Source: Fragilaria crotonensis
Lineage: Eukaryota > Bacillariophyta > Fragilariophyceae > Fragilariales > Fragilariaceae
Direction: 5' to 3'
DNA length: 64,000 nt
Assembly: GCA_022925895.1 (NCBI GenBank)
Contig: JAKSYS010000267.1
Coordinates: forward strand, 1-64,000
Shown: positions 11,821 through 23,579 of the stretch, one piece after another
How the letters are laid out: each line of letters starts with the position of its first letter
Position numbering within the stretch: the first letter of the stretch is position 1
Notes under the pieces: generated by a model
What the model was told of the DNA's origin: nothing
The model's database searches: none
The model's input: only the letters and a program-made list of their open reading frames with translations
Program-made: the position numbers and the translations under genes

Positions 11821-13161
11821 TCAGCGGGTGGATCGTGTGGGAAGACGATCCTTCTGAGTTCTTTCGGGAGCGGCTACAACGACATCGTTTGTATCAAACG
11901 AGAGCATGTCTGTGTCGACGGATTCATCGCCTTCAACTTCAGCTAAGCTCAGAGCGCCCAAACCTACTGAAAGTGGTATTTCTTGCTGCCCTTCAAGTGG
12001 CAACTTCAGGTAAATAGAATCGACATCGATATCGCTGTCGCTTCGCCTTTGTCTCGCTTCTTGTAGTTCTTCAACCACGAGTTTCAGCATCATGTTTTGG
12101 CGTCGTAGTGACTTGATCTCAGCCTCGGCAGATATCAGCTCCATCGACCGAAATGACGCAGCGTTGGCGTCAAAACGATCCCCAGAGCAGGTGATCATGT
12201 CTTCGATTCGTCGTTCTGCCTTATGCAGTTTTTCCTTGCCCACTTCGACGTCGTGCTCCAACTGAATAATACATTCGGTCTTGCTCTGAAGCAATTCTAA
12301 CGTCACACCCAATTCATTGTCCCTCTTTTGCAAATCTGCCTTGAGCTGATCGACTTCTGCCAGTTGCTTACTGAGCATGCTGATTTTGTGCTTATCCTCT
12401 TGACGAGCTCTTTCTGCTTTCTCCAATTCAGTGACAGTTCGATGGAGTTCCCGTTGCAAACTCTCAATCTCAGATGCATGGGCCTTGACATTTTTCTCCA
12501 TTTGTAACAAATTAAGTTTTTCGTGTTTCCGCTTCGTCTTGAGCGCTCGGATCTTTCCCTTGAGTTTAGTGACCGACTCTTCACCATCGCCGTCGTCATC
12601 ATCGCCAGTCGATTGAGAAATGTCCTTCATTGTTTCTGTATGCGTAGTACCGGTACCATTGAGATCGCCTTCTTTCAACCCAAATCTGCGCTCAAACTCC
12701 GATACCAGTTCCTGCAATCGACGGTTTTCATGAATTAGAGCTCTGTTTCTTACTTTCAAGACTTCTGACTGTTCTTTCTGATCATCTGCTAGTGCATCAT
12801 GTCCACCCGGAGAGTCATCTGACATATCTGAAAATGCAGGAGTGACCACAGAGCGCACAGATTTCCGCTGTTTTGTCGACAAGTGATCTCGATTTCGACT
12901 GGAAGAACGAGTGTGTCTCGAGTCCGCAGATAGTCCGGCATAGGACGACGAGCTTTCTACCCCACGGCTTGATTTACTTCTCGCCACAGCCCGTTCCTTC
13001 ATCTGTGCTCGTTCCTTCATTTTCTCGGCATCGTCTGCGATGGGCATGGCATCAGTGCTGTGCCTACGCGAAATGCGGTCATGCGCATGCAGTGACTTTC
13101 CATACTTATCAGGCTTTTCCTGCATCCCTGTAAGAAATCCAAACGACTGATGCGCCATCAT
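11821..13161 (-). CDS. Coiled-coil protein, 446 aa
   Basis: An intact frame starting with two adjacent ATGs (13161 and 13158). Residues 1-130 are charged and Ser/Arg-rich (RSKSSRGVESSSSYAG, RSSSRNRDHLSTKQRK) and probably disordered. Heptad-type helices follow in two blocks, about 130-160 and 205-360 (for example LQRELHRTVTELEKAERARQ), separated by an acidic DDDDGDGEE patch. The C-terminal 80 residues are non-coiled and acidic. No catalytic motif or membrane segment is seen. The gene converges on the 2,170-aa coiled-coil gene, leaving 110 bp between the stop codons, so 3' UTRs may overlap. No family was recognised. Confidence 0.85.
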   Translation of the reverse strand: MMAHQSFGFLTGMQEKPDKYGKSLHAHDRISRRHSTDAMPIADDAEKMKERAQMKERAVARSKSSRGVESSSSYAGLSADSRHTRSSSRNRDHLSTKQRKSVRSVVTPAFSDMSDDSPGGHDALADDQKEQSEVLKVRNRALIHENRRLQELVSEFERRFGLKEGDLNGTGTTHTETMKDISQSTGDDDDGDGEESVTKLKGKIRALKTKRKHEKLNLLQMEKNVKAHASEIESLQRELHRTVTELEKAERARQEDKHKISMLSKQLAEVDQLKADLQKRDNELGVTLELLQSKTECIIQLEHDVEVGKEKLHKAERRIEDMITCSGDRFDANAASFRSMELISAEAEIKSLRRQNMMLKLVVEELQEARQRRSDSDIDVDSIYLKLPLEGQQEIPLSVGLGALSLAEVEGDESVDTDMLSFDTNDVVVAAPERTQKDRLPTRSTR

Positions 13162-16100
13162 GCTTTGATCTGTTTTATGTCCTGCTTTGATCTGTTTTAT
13201 GTCCTTAGTGCTTTGCGGAGTCGGGGTTATTATTGTTACTACGCATTCGGGTGTACTTTGCGCAATTGCGTTCGTGTTGCGGTTTTGACGCAGCCTCTGC
13301 TGCTTTCTTGCACTTCAAGGAGTGCGCGTACGGAATGCCCGTCGCCAGGATATCAATGACCGTACGACTACGCATGCGCGGATATTGGTCCAACATATCT
13401 AAATGATCCATGAAGCATGTTCGTTGGGGAAATGTCTTTTTATTATTTCATACCCAAGTGACTTTCCTTATAATCACCTTCAGAAATAGATTGCGCTCTA
13501 CAAACCTGCTTAGTGCCTAATCGAGAAAAAATACTTAGGAATGCGAGAATCGACATGTGTCCGAACATACGTGTTAGGCGAAAAAACGGGACCATGCCCT
13601 GTATGTCTGGTTCCCTATCAGGACTCACACACGGTATGTAAAATCGTAGGGTTGCCCTACGTTAAAATCGTACTGGATATTCCTGGTATTTCGCTATGAT
13701 ACACATAATTCCGATCCATGTCTCCAGACGACACATGTACAAATAGAGCACGTATGCATACTGTACTGTAGATATTGGACACTCCAGCCTTACACCTCTA
13801 TTTCTGTACAATGTAGTAGTAGTACCACTATCAGGTACGAGTAGTGCGGAGTGCGGAGTACGCCGGTTGTACCGGATAAGGCCTAAGGTGAGCCCTCAAT
13901 TGAGCAGTGTGTTGCGCGTTTTTAGTACCAGTATGATCCTTACCTATCCTTACCATGTGAAAACGGAGTTGACAATCCGCTGTACCGGTACAATAGTGGA
14001 TGTCGAATCAGGGATAAGAATCGGGAATGTGTTCGAATCAGCGTATATAGGAGTACTCGAGTACGGTATTCCAGTACCATTAAGCGAGCAAGATTTGTCC
14101 AAGGTCCACCCAATAGGACATCGTAATCTCGGATTTCTTTTTTTTTTTCAGCCATCTATCATTGTAGCAAAGAATGCTCATAAAGTTTGCGAATTCAGAA
14201 TGCGACGTACCCGTTTCGACGACGACCGAGTCGCACCTTCTAAATAAAAGTGTCATGAGTTTAACTTACGAAGTCGTATTGAAACAACCAACAGCGAACC
14301 ACACCACACACCAGCACCGTGATGAAGAAGCCACGTGTTGCGATTCGGCGAAACTACGAGACTTCAACGAATTCGCATCGGAACAACCGCGACAGCCGAC
14401 TCAGCAAGTACCCGAAACATCGCTGAGTAGTCACGTGTTCACGATATGATGTTCAAGTTGATAGGGGCATACATGCCTAGAGGTGACCACGTGACGACTC
14501 AAAGCAATCGTAGCGGTCATCTGAACGCACAATCCACAATACAAACAGTTCTGTGTTCCGTACTTCATCGACCTTGCTTGTCCCCATTTAGGCTGGTCTT
14601 CTGTTCGCTATAGATACAGCAGCATAAGAATATTCACCTTGTCTCTATTTTTTAGTATGGTATTCTACAACCCACACCGGTCACTTTTGATTATCTTTTC
14701 ATTCTAAGTGACAGATGGAGTGAATGCTGCCAAAGTAGCTAGTAATAGCTTCTGTGTTCTTGTGATTGAAAAAACGAAATGTAAGAACATCAAATTAATG
14801 TGCAGCACGTGAAGCTCCCGGCAGAAGACAGCCAACCCACACGGTCCAGTATTGATGCCAGAGAACTGACAGTAGACATGCTAAACAGTCCTAGGTATAT
14901 TTCATTCAGTCCCCTCAATTTGGACACCAGGAGCACCAGTAAAGAATGAGTGGATGGAATGCATAGTACTACCCGAAATTCCTTTCCTTGAGGCCGTGTC
15001 ACACTTTCCGTTACCATAGGTTTGTACATTGTAAGTCGACTCTGTAGATACGCAAGGACTGATTGCGCATGTCATTCTTCCGGAGCCAAAAGTCAAGAAT
15101 AATGTTCGCTCAGCTGCCACACCAATAGTTGCAGCATATGCAGGAGGGTGTGTTGCAAAGCTGTGTTGATACCATGCACCACCAAGTTATGGCTTTCAAA
15201 CAGTTTGAACCATAAATCCAGATTAGCTATGCTAGTAGTAATGATTTCTGCCACCTATTGCATTCCCTCCATGGGGGAAGTGAGATGGCCACAGTTATTG
15301 GCAAAGTGGACACCCTGAAGAATACTAGCCTACTACTACTAGTAGTCATTCCAAAATCTTCCATTTAAGCTTTTATCTCCAACCAATGTCCATTTGATGT
15401 TGCATCAGCATCATGACAAAGACTTTGCTAAAAGTGGAGATATCCAGTGGTGATGTTGCCTGAGAAAACCAGTGATTGATTCCAAGGAGATGCAGATCCC
15501 TCAGAATTGGGCTGGTGTAGTGATTGAAAACAATGAAGCAGTAGAGAACAAGTAATCCTACATATGCTTCGAAGCTTTTGCTAGGGCGCCATTACAGTCC
15601 ACAGTAGTAGTCTAGCATTGCTTGAGGACAATAACGACAGCAAGAGTCAGTATCAAGAAGGACGAATGTGATGCTGGTACAACTCATGCTGTGTTGATTT
15701 TCTGATAGCAGATTATGTTTTCTTCCTCATCCAGATTTTTGATTAATGCTTCACCTCGTCCTTCAGCTTCTTTATGTTCCTGTGGCGGCAGCCAGTAGAA
15801 CTGTTGTACGCGGTGTCCTTGGTATCAATACAAGTACAGTCATTTGCTTGTTTGGAGATTTTATACATGCTGGAAAGAAGCAGCAGCAGCAGGGAACCAG
15901 CCAGCCTCATGCAGAGGGACTATTCCAATCAAGATGATTACAGGATCATGCTCAAATCAATTCTTGCTGACTGCACACCGTGCACTAACAATTGCTGACT
16001 CCAGGAACATTCAACCAACCGCACAACCAATTGCATTGGCAGCATCATGTTAACTATACAGAAATCTTTGGGCAGCATCAGGCACAATGAAGTAACCCGC

Positions 16101-16294
16101 AATTTAAATCTCACAACGAACCCGCAATTTAAATCTCATGACCAATCAGGCACTTCTGTGCCTGCGAGGAGGGTAACAGGTGGTAACACATGCGCCAATG
16201 ACAGCCACTGCAGATCAAGCGATCGCAAAGTGAACGGCGATGTCGCAATGTCCAAAGTCCAAAGGTATTGTACGACGGCAAACGGCGTATCGGT
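13162..16294. other. Gene-poor intergenic stretch
   Basis: No gene could be supported. The frame around 13867-14247 has a non-ATG start and irregular composition and is probably chance. GTAC-rich patches occur near 13740-13870 and 16340-16380. The upstream regions of the minus-strand coiled-coil gene and of the F-box/FIST gene lie at the two ends. Confidence 0.45.
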
Positions 16295-16522
16295 GGGAGC
16301 CCGTGCATGTCCCCTAATCGAGCCAGCCATCACCTGCAGTAGTGTACGGGAGTACTGAGTTCTACTTACTACTGGTACACTGTACGGTTTTTCTGACCTC
16401 AGAGGAGCTGTCTGAGATTTGTAGGTAAAGTTGATGTGTAACCTAATTTGCACCATAATTTATGGAGTCGATTTTTTTAGAAAAGCTCGATCGGCTCGAT
16501 TAGGGGACATACACGGCCTCCC
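16295..16522 (+). mobile_element. 228-bp MITE, copy 1
   Basis: Terminal inverted repeats of about 30 bp begin GGGAGCCCGTGCATGTCCCC on the left and, read inverted from the right, GGGAGGCCGTGTATGTCCCC; both continue with TAATCGAGCC. A second copy of exactly the same length lies inverted at 38102-38329, similar along its whole length. There is no coding capacity. No clear target duplication is seen at either copy. The superfamily is unknown. Confidence 0.85.
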
Positions 16523-16615
16523 ATAGTGTACCAGGGTAGTAGTACTCCAGTACTGGTTGGCAAAACTCAACATTGGTGTCTCTGAGTCTGAGGGTCCGCC
16601 GCGTCACTTGTACGA

Positions 16616-17108
16616 GTACAGGTTTAAACCATATAGTGGGACTAAAAAAAAGTATCGATACCAAAAAACCGGTCGTTAGAGACCGAAAGCACCTCAAAAC
16701 GTTCAGAATTGTAGAGCGCACAAACTGGTCGAAGTAGAATGGCGAAAGGACGGATAGCAAGAAAGATATGTTTAGTCGGAGATTTTTTTTAGTCGATTTT
16801 TTTAACTGAGTAGTGGGACTGTCGTGCATTTATCGTGTTGCCAATTTTGAAAACAATTCCCGATCCACCTTGATCCACTTTCTGCCGCCAAAACATTTAC
16901 TCGACTTTTGGGCATCATAACTTTTGATGCGTACCAAGTTTTCCATAACATCCAAGTGTAACCCCTGCTGAATAACTGTTCGCTACCGTTCTTAAGTAGC
17001 GCAATCTACAGCCTTCAGGGATGTATTAAGTGTGAAAACGACCATTTTGGTTGGCGTCCCACTACTCTTTGAAAAAAAACCGTCCCACTATATGGTTTAT
17101 ACTTGTAC
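16616..17108. mobile_element. TIR element, ~490 bp
   Basis: AAACCATATAGTGGGAC near the left end (26 bp with two mismatches in total, 16616-16642) is mirrored by GTCCCACTATATGGTTTA at the right (17082-17108). A nested 12-bp inverted repeat, GAGTAGTGGGAC (16808-16819) and GTCCCACTACTC (17056-17067), shares the GTGGGAC core. The interior is non-coding. This is a non-autonomous DNA transposon by structure. The pentamer TACGA lies on both sides but not at equal distance, so the target duplication is unproven. Confidence 0.65.
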
Positions 17109-17199
17109 CCTGTAGTACGACTAGAAATCGACGCATGGCTGTTCAACATCCTATCATCTCGTGAAAAGATCCATTATTTCCTTCGTTTTATCTCTTGTC

Positions 17200-18859
17200 A
17201 TGTCCCAATTGTCTTGTAGCACCATGGACCTCCTCAGCGCTGATCTTCTCATGAATACTATATCATATCTAAGTGTGATTGATTCGAGCTCGTTATCATC
17301 GTCATCTCGACGAATGTACTACCTTACAAGTCAGTTCCGACGAATTCTGGGACCTCAGTTATCCACGTCGTCTTCTTCACTCGCCTGGGAGAATCAGCAG
17401 CGTCGGCCCATCGACAACTTCATGCATTGCCTATCTAGAATGCGCACGAAACCGAATTTTGCTTTAACATTCACCGGAGAGACTGGAAATGAGTTGTGTG
17501 GCCACTTGAACGAAGTCGCTCCGGATGGCTTGGTGACGCTCGGCGCATCAGCCTCCGGAATTCAGGCTAATTGCGAGGGTAGAGTGGAGCATGATATTGA
17601 TGCTGCTCTCATGCTGGGAAACTTCCCACCGGAACGGACCAAGATTCTTCCCCTTCTGTTGCGAGTCCTTTGAGTCGAGTACTTTGCCGGGACTACTGGC
17701 AGCGGCGACGCCACCTGGAGAGAATGCCAGTTCCTTCTGGAAAGTCTTTATTGTGTACGCATGTGGTAATGGCTACTACTCGGTGGACAACTTTGTATCC
17801 CTGTTGCAGAATAATCATCCTGATTCGACCATTGTTGGTGGCATATGTGAATCTGGCTTTGTTAGCATGGAGGTCACCAAGGAATTCCTTGCTACAAAGC
17901 GAAAGAGTGATCTCGAAGTGCTATTCGCCTCGCATGGGTTTGGTTCCATCGAGGAAGGTGTCGGATACGATACACTACTTGATCAAGTCTTTGTCGCCTT
18001 ACAAAAACGAAAATACATTGTTGAAGAAGTTGACAACGCGATCTTTGGACTAGCGTTTGGAGGAGATGTTCCGGTGCGAAGCGTCGTCTCCCGAGGGGTC
18101 AAGAGTGTGACAGGCGGTGCTGCTGATGCCGATCAGCCAAGCCGTTGGGTTGTGGAGGATGTTGAATTTTCGTGTCCTGGCGACCCAATGTATATGTTTC
18201 AAGGAGACCCTGAAATGCTGAAACCAACTAATGTGATTAGGTCGGTGCGTGATATGGAGAGTGGTAAGATTATGAGTCCGTTGGCCATGATGGCCAGTGT
18301 CAGGCAACGACAACCAGAATTTGTCGGACTTCGTCGCCCAGATACTGACGGATATGAGCTCCACGCCTTGAGCCCTTTCTCGATACAAGCGAACAGCATA
18401 GTGCTAATGACAGATGGGACACCGGAGCAGGAGCTGTCGATTCAATGCGCCAATATAGACCTCTTTGTGTTGGATGCCAAAGCGTGCAATGACCATCTGG
18501 ATAACACTTTGGAGCTTTTGAAGGCTGCTACTATCGATGAAGTCATATTGGGTGGTTTGATGTTCAGCTGCAGTGGACGAGGACCTGAGAAACGATCTAT
18601 GCTGCGAGAAGAAATGGCTGACGCGAGACGGTTCTACAAGCACTTTCCGGATATCAATTTATGTGGGTTTTATGCGGGGGGCGAAATCGGACCCATGGCC
18701 ATGGCTGGAAAGCGTGATGTTTTTCAATCCGGTAAGGCTGCCGTCCAAGGCTTCACAGCAGTCTTCGCACTCTTGATTGTACCTGTGATGAAACCAGGGG
18801 CCTTTGATATCGACGACAGTCCAGAAAATATTCTGAACTTTATGAGGAGAGCCATCTAG
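17200..18859 (+). CDS. F-box and FIST-domain protein (FBXO22-like)
   Basis: Two overlapping frames make one protein of about 550 aa. The N-terminus has an F-box-like helix set (MDLLSADLLMNTISYLSV, then DSSSLSSSSRRMYYL). A FIST-type region follows (ELCGHLNEVAPDGLVTLG, then LMLGNFPPE), and after the frame change FIST and FIST_C blocks continue with GLMFSCSGRGPEKRS and a GFYAGGEIGPM signature. In FBXO22-type proteins the F-box recruits the SCF ubiquitin ligase, and FIST is a sensory or substrate-binding fold. The frame moves by one base near 17644-17652 (ATTCTTCCCC); removing one base joins LGNFPPERTKI to FPFCCESFE without loss. There is no GT-AG intron possible there. Possible starts are ATG 17200 or ATG 17224, the latter in good context (CACCATGG). 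Confidence 0.8.
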
Positions 18860-19393
18860 GCTGGATGTAGGACAACCATGAATTAAATGCATTTTTATGT
18901 GAGCCTCTCAATCATTGAATGTCTGTCAGTGCTGCACATAAAACCAGGGGCGGCAACGTTTCCCTTGGCGGCTTCGGCTTGCTTTGTCCTCTACAACGGT
19001 AGGCTCAACGGCTCAACTGTGGCAGTGCGCAGGGTTGCATTAATATGCCGCCAACATGTGATGAGCCTGGTGTCCTTTATTCGGAACATAGGCGTGCGAG
19101 TTGCTGCCAGTACCTGGTACTGGCACATTTCTTTAGTGTACTGGCGTAGCACAATCACGGAGTACAGGTACCAGGTACTGTATATAGAATTATGGAGTAC
19201 ATACTGTATATATGGTGTGTATGGATTATATTATGCATATAGCTGCTAGCCAGAGTACATGCTACATACAACGACGGAGCATTTTGAGCAACGTTGTGCT
19301 TGGATCTACAGGTCGATAGGCATCCGACCAACTTGGCGTTCACTGTATGGACTTATTGCTTCGACAATAATAAGAATATTCTTGCAATCAAAC
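18860..19393. other. Intergenic region with GTAC-rich patch
   Basis: No gene is seen. From 19105 to 19200 there is a run of CAGTACCTGGTACTGGCAC-type words and TATA-like repeats upstream of the next gene. Confidence 0.45.
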
Positions 19394-20544
19394 ATGGAGA
19401 GCGATCAAGGCGATGCTATTGACAACGGCAACGAAGAACTACGCTCGAAGCGACCTCGCCTGAATGTCGACTCCTCCGCCCCACGATACCTTGCTCGTGC
19501 GAAGAATTTCTATCAATTCCGCTTCACATAATCTTTCGTCAAGTTTCCAATGGAAAACCGCTGCTGACACGGTCGGAGGCGCAAACGCTGCTCCGCATTG
19601 CCCATCTGGCCCATGAATTGGACCTGCTAGTGTCACTCACGTCGCGCGCGTTGGAATGTCGTGTGAAGTGTCGTCACGCTCGATCCATAATCGGGAGCAG
19701 TCCGACCTTGCGATCCCTCATTCCTATGCTAGAACTTCACGGAAAGCTTCTTCCACAAGCGGCACTGTCCTATTTTCAGGTAGAGCTGGAGCGGGTCATC
19801 GGATCCCTTGAGGTTTGTACGACGGCTCTGAAGCAGTCCTCTGAACAGAATTGGACCATGAGCGAATCATTGCTGGATGCGTTTGGAGGATCCGCCGTGA
19901 TATCTTCGGCACATGTGCTTGCAAATGAAAAGCGAATACTATCGGATTTGCAGGAAGAACTCAGTAAGAGAATTGAACATCTGACTACAAACGAGGGGAA
20001 CATTTTCGACGACTACACCACAGAGGATGAATTGTGTATGGCAACCGTCTGTAATCGACTTTTTATGATAGAGACACCTCCTCTTCCTGAAAATCAACAA
20101 GAAGAAAACGATGAACAAGTCATAACCAACGCAACAGAGCCTACTCTGCCCGACGACTACGGGGAAGCCATGGCATCGGACCTTACGGTAGAGCCTGCTG
20201 TCGATGAAAATATGGAAGGAAAAGCGCATTGCGAACCAACAACAGAGCAAGCAAGTGACACTCTGTCGGAATGCAAAGAGAAACCGGAGAATGCTATGCA
20301 TGTAGATGAACAAACTAGCGGAAATTCGGAGAGCTCCGCACGTCCTTCAACAGGCGCAGAAGAAACGGCCCACATTCTTGCTACGATGGATGATGTCGAC
20401 CTTGATGAAGAGTGCAACACGGGTCGCTTGGATGAAGACACGGAACCCTTACCAGATAGCGTGGTCAATACTCAAATGGCTGTCTCGACCCTTGCCGGCT
20501 TGACGCACCGGACCACTGGGCCAAAGGGAACAATGTTTCTTTAA
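19394..20544 (+). CDS. Unknown protein with basic N-terminus and acidic tail
   Basis: The ATG at 19394 opens with an acidic leader and a KRPR nuclear-localisation-like motif (SKRPRLNVDSSAPRYLAR). The frame then shifts by one missing base near 19495-19503, continuing as EEFLSIPLHIIFRQVSNG and LLTRSEAQTLLRIAHLAHEL, and runs open to 20544. The result is about 380 aa. Residues ~40-210 are helical with repeated Leu/Ala/Glu; the last ~150 residues are acidic, Thr/Glu/Pro-rich and probably disordered. No family was recognised; a nuclear role is inferred only from the basic patch. The single-base break resembles those in neighbouring genes. An intron is unlikely because no GT-AG pair fits. Confidence 0.65.
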
Positions 20545-21569
20545 ACGTAGTCATAACTGACCGTTCGCGCCGCTCCGAAAGCGTTGGGTAAGTCCGTACA
20601 ATGCGCATTCAACATGTGCCCTCATCTAATGACTCAGACCCAAAGATCATGGCTACTGGCTTTATTATGATGTGGCCTTGTCATTCATTTAACGACCGGT
20701 GACGTGTCGTCGCTCCAACGTCGATGGTGAAGGATATGACTGGGGTCAAGCTGTGCTTCTGGGGGTTGCCGTTACTTACATCAGCAATATCGGGACATGA
20801 GTACATTTCTGGGGATCACTAGAATCATCGGTCGGGCGGTTGCCTAATGGAATCACCTTGGGATGGTAGTAAATCAGGGAATGAACAATTGCATGTTGCG
20901 CTGCGATGCCTTTGGTGGTCCTTTCAGTCACACCATCAGGGGTTGTGTACAGAGATGAGCATGCCAAGTTGGTGTTACCTGGTACCTGGAACGAGGACTG
21001 CCCAAAGAGCGAGAGTGTGCGTTGGTTTCTAGCACACCGCTCACAACAGGGGGACTCCGAGTGAAGTATACTACCCGTCGCCTTTTAATCTCTTCACAGT
21101 TTCAATGTTTCATAGCAGTTTTATGGACGTGCCGAACATGCTGTCATGCACAACTCGAGTCCGAAGTGCTCCGAAGTATGTATCCGTAGAAGTCTGATTA
21201 CTATCATGTACAGTCCAACTTAAGTGTACTGCAGTAGCACGCACTCCGTACTGTATGATCGTTGAGTAAAGTATGAATTTAGCTTTCTTCACTCAAGACA
21301 AACGAACCGTCTTGAATGCGATTGTCGCCCACAATGAACGCGCGCCAAATGAATTGTAACACATTTCAAGATCAAGGTCACCAAAAACGACATCAATCCT
21401 TCGTTATATCGTGTACCAAAGGCATTGTTGGTGTCGTGTGTTGAACGCATGGAGCCAAGCTGCAAAATAATTGTGCCATCCTAGTGTCGATATATTCATT
21501 CATTTCATTCAAACAATAATTGTGGGACGACAGACGATACTCAAGTCACAACCCACAGCCCAGAATACC
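20545..21569. other. Intergenic region
   Basis: No gene is supported; only short frames on both strands. It contains the 3' flank of the unknown gene and the 5' flank of the XRCC2-like gene, with scattered GTAC words near 21200-21260. Confidence 0.45.
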
Positions 21570-22740
21570 ATGCACCTTGAAATGACCATGGATGATCAAG
21601 TCGAGTTCATCCAAAAGGAAAACATAGTAGGCGATATTGTTGATGATTGCAATGATGATGAGCAATCACAGTCGCAGCCTTATTCGATCGAAACGGCACT
21701 TGACTGGTGGGAACGATGTCATGAATCGAAGCGTATTGTTCCTACAGATCCAGTCACAGCCGCACAGGCGTTCCTCCGCGGTGACGTTCCGACGGGAATT
21801 GGATTTGTGGATGAGGCTTTGTTGTTGGAAAGGACGTTTGGGACAACAAAACATTCTACTAATTATCGTCGCGAGGCTCCAATTTTGGAACTCTTAACGG
21901 CTACGACAACTACGATGACACCGAGCACAACCAGCACTGGTGTCAGTGGTGCTGCCAGTTGGACTTTGATTTCGTTGGCAGCACGCTTTGTCGTGGCGAC
22001 ACGACCATCGAGGTTTATTCATTCACCATTGTCGTCAGAACCAAGTTTGCCGACCGCAACTGGTACATCGACGACATCCTCCACAATAACTCCAACTACG
22101 ACGCAGCAATTACCCATGGTTATTCTTATGGATCCTTTCCACTCTATTGACATGAATGATTTGGTTTCAGCGATTCGGAGCACGTGGTTGCTGCAGCAGG
22201 AGCACTCGGAGGATCCGTCAGAAACAAACGCACAAGATGTCGTCGAAGAATGTCTGTCGCGAATACAAATGTTGTTCCCATCGCCGGATACCCTATGCAC
22301 TGTTGCAATCTTGGAAGCATTGCAATGTCGATTCGCGAGCCGCGGCAGCATTAGCGACGAGAATTGTAACAATGAGAATGACAGGGGGCAGGATTAGTGA
22401 GCACAACCACATGCTCCTGTGGGATAACTTTTTGAGCACGATTCCGAATACAAATGGGAAAAAGGAAGTGATCCGGCAGTTGATGCGATTGTGGAGAGCG
22501 ACGAACCTGATGGTGGTGGTTGCGTCATCGAGAAGCTACAGCGAATTGGATGATTCTTGTGTAACTTGTCGGATTCGATTGGAGCAAGTCGCGGTTGCGA
22601 GCACTTCTCCTGGCTCAGAGGACGACGATGATAGGCAGCAGCTACCGCAGTCTCAGCATTGTCTCAAGGCGACTCTTTTGAGCAGCAAAACCCAGCTTGT
22701 GGTGCCATTTACGATTGGAACGGCGGGGATATTGTCATAA
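21570..22740 (+). CDS. RAD51-family, XRCC2-like protein
   Basis: Start ATG 21570 (ACCATGCACC). Features of the RecA/RAD51 core appear in order: PTGIGFVDEALLLERTFG (the strand and loop before the P-loop), APILELL, then GVSGAASWTLISLAARF where the Walker A helix should be, and PMVILMDPFHSID as a Walker B strand. After a G5 run at 22384-22388 the frame changes by one base; the continuation HMLLWDNFLSTIPNT and LMVVVASSRSY fits the later RecA strands. Total is about 390 aa. XRCC2 works in homologous recombination with RAD51D and other paralogues. The P-loop lacks the canonical GKT/GKS lysine, which for XRCC2 is known to be tolerated. A Thr/Ser-rich insert (TTTTMTPSTTSTG) precedes it. Paralogue identity is moderately sure; RAD51-family membership is more so. 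Confidence 0.7.
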
Positions 22741-23579
22741 CTTAGCTATCTTGTAGCATTAAGTGCAGTTCGTGTCAGTGTCATGGTATAGGTTCAGACT
22801 TCAGAAAACTACGACAATATTGCAGCAGGTGTCGGAGCTACGAGCGACGAGCCATGAACGGGACGAAAAATACTGGCACAGGAGGTAATGTCACGCAGCA
22901 GGAATGCTACAAGTACCGGTACAGGAAATGTAATCACGTATTACTGGACCGCAGAGAGCAACTACCAGGTACATGAACTGGTGGATGGAGGATCCATGGT
23001 GATGATGTCAATCTGATGTCAATATGCCATGTGACTCGTACATCGAGCATCAAGGACACATGTTTCATGTTGCATCCAACGGAAGCACACGGAATCGTCG
23101 TGAGATTGCCAACCTGTGCTCCATGTAAAGTGGTAGTCCGTTATGTAGCGAGTATATAAGTAGCGCATGGCACCCTTTCAACGGTTCAATTTTTGTTGTG
23201 AAATGCTGGTGCGCCGTAGAAAGTATAGTGGGAGATCCTTCGTCGTGGGTAAGGATCCGCTGTCTGGGTCCAGAGATGTCCCAAAAACCTTGACGTGCAC
23301 TCCGGTCTCCCGCACGCAGAGGTACATATCGTTGCACTGTGCTGGCCTCGTTGAAACACAAAACCTTGGACGAGTGTCTTTTCTTCCATCAATCTCCCCT
23401 TTTCTTTCCTTCTTCCTTTTCAACCTTTGTGCTCGCTGATCTAATCTGATCTGATCTGATCCGATCCTTGTATTGATTTGAGTAATTCAGTGTTGAATTG
23501 AAAAGAAAACGACGGACGGCAAGTTACGGATCGCAATTATTAATACTCGCGCCCTACACCCACCTCACTACACGGCACA
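22741..23579. other. Intergenic region upstream of the PDZ/NPF gene
   Basis: No gene is seen. TATATAAG at 23152-23159 is a possible TATA-like element. A C/T-rich tract (23390-23430) is followed by a short run of TGATC units (about 23438-23466), which could be part of the promoter of the gene beginning at 23580. Confidence 0.4.

Noticed and set aside
13867-14247. 126-codon frame
   Set aside because: Non-ATG start, irregular composition and overlap with GTAC-rich sequence; probably chance.
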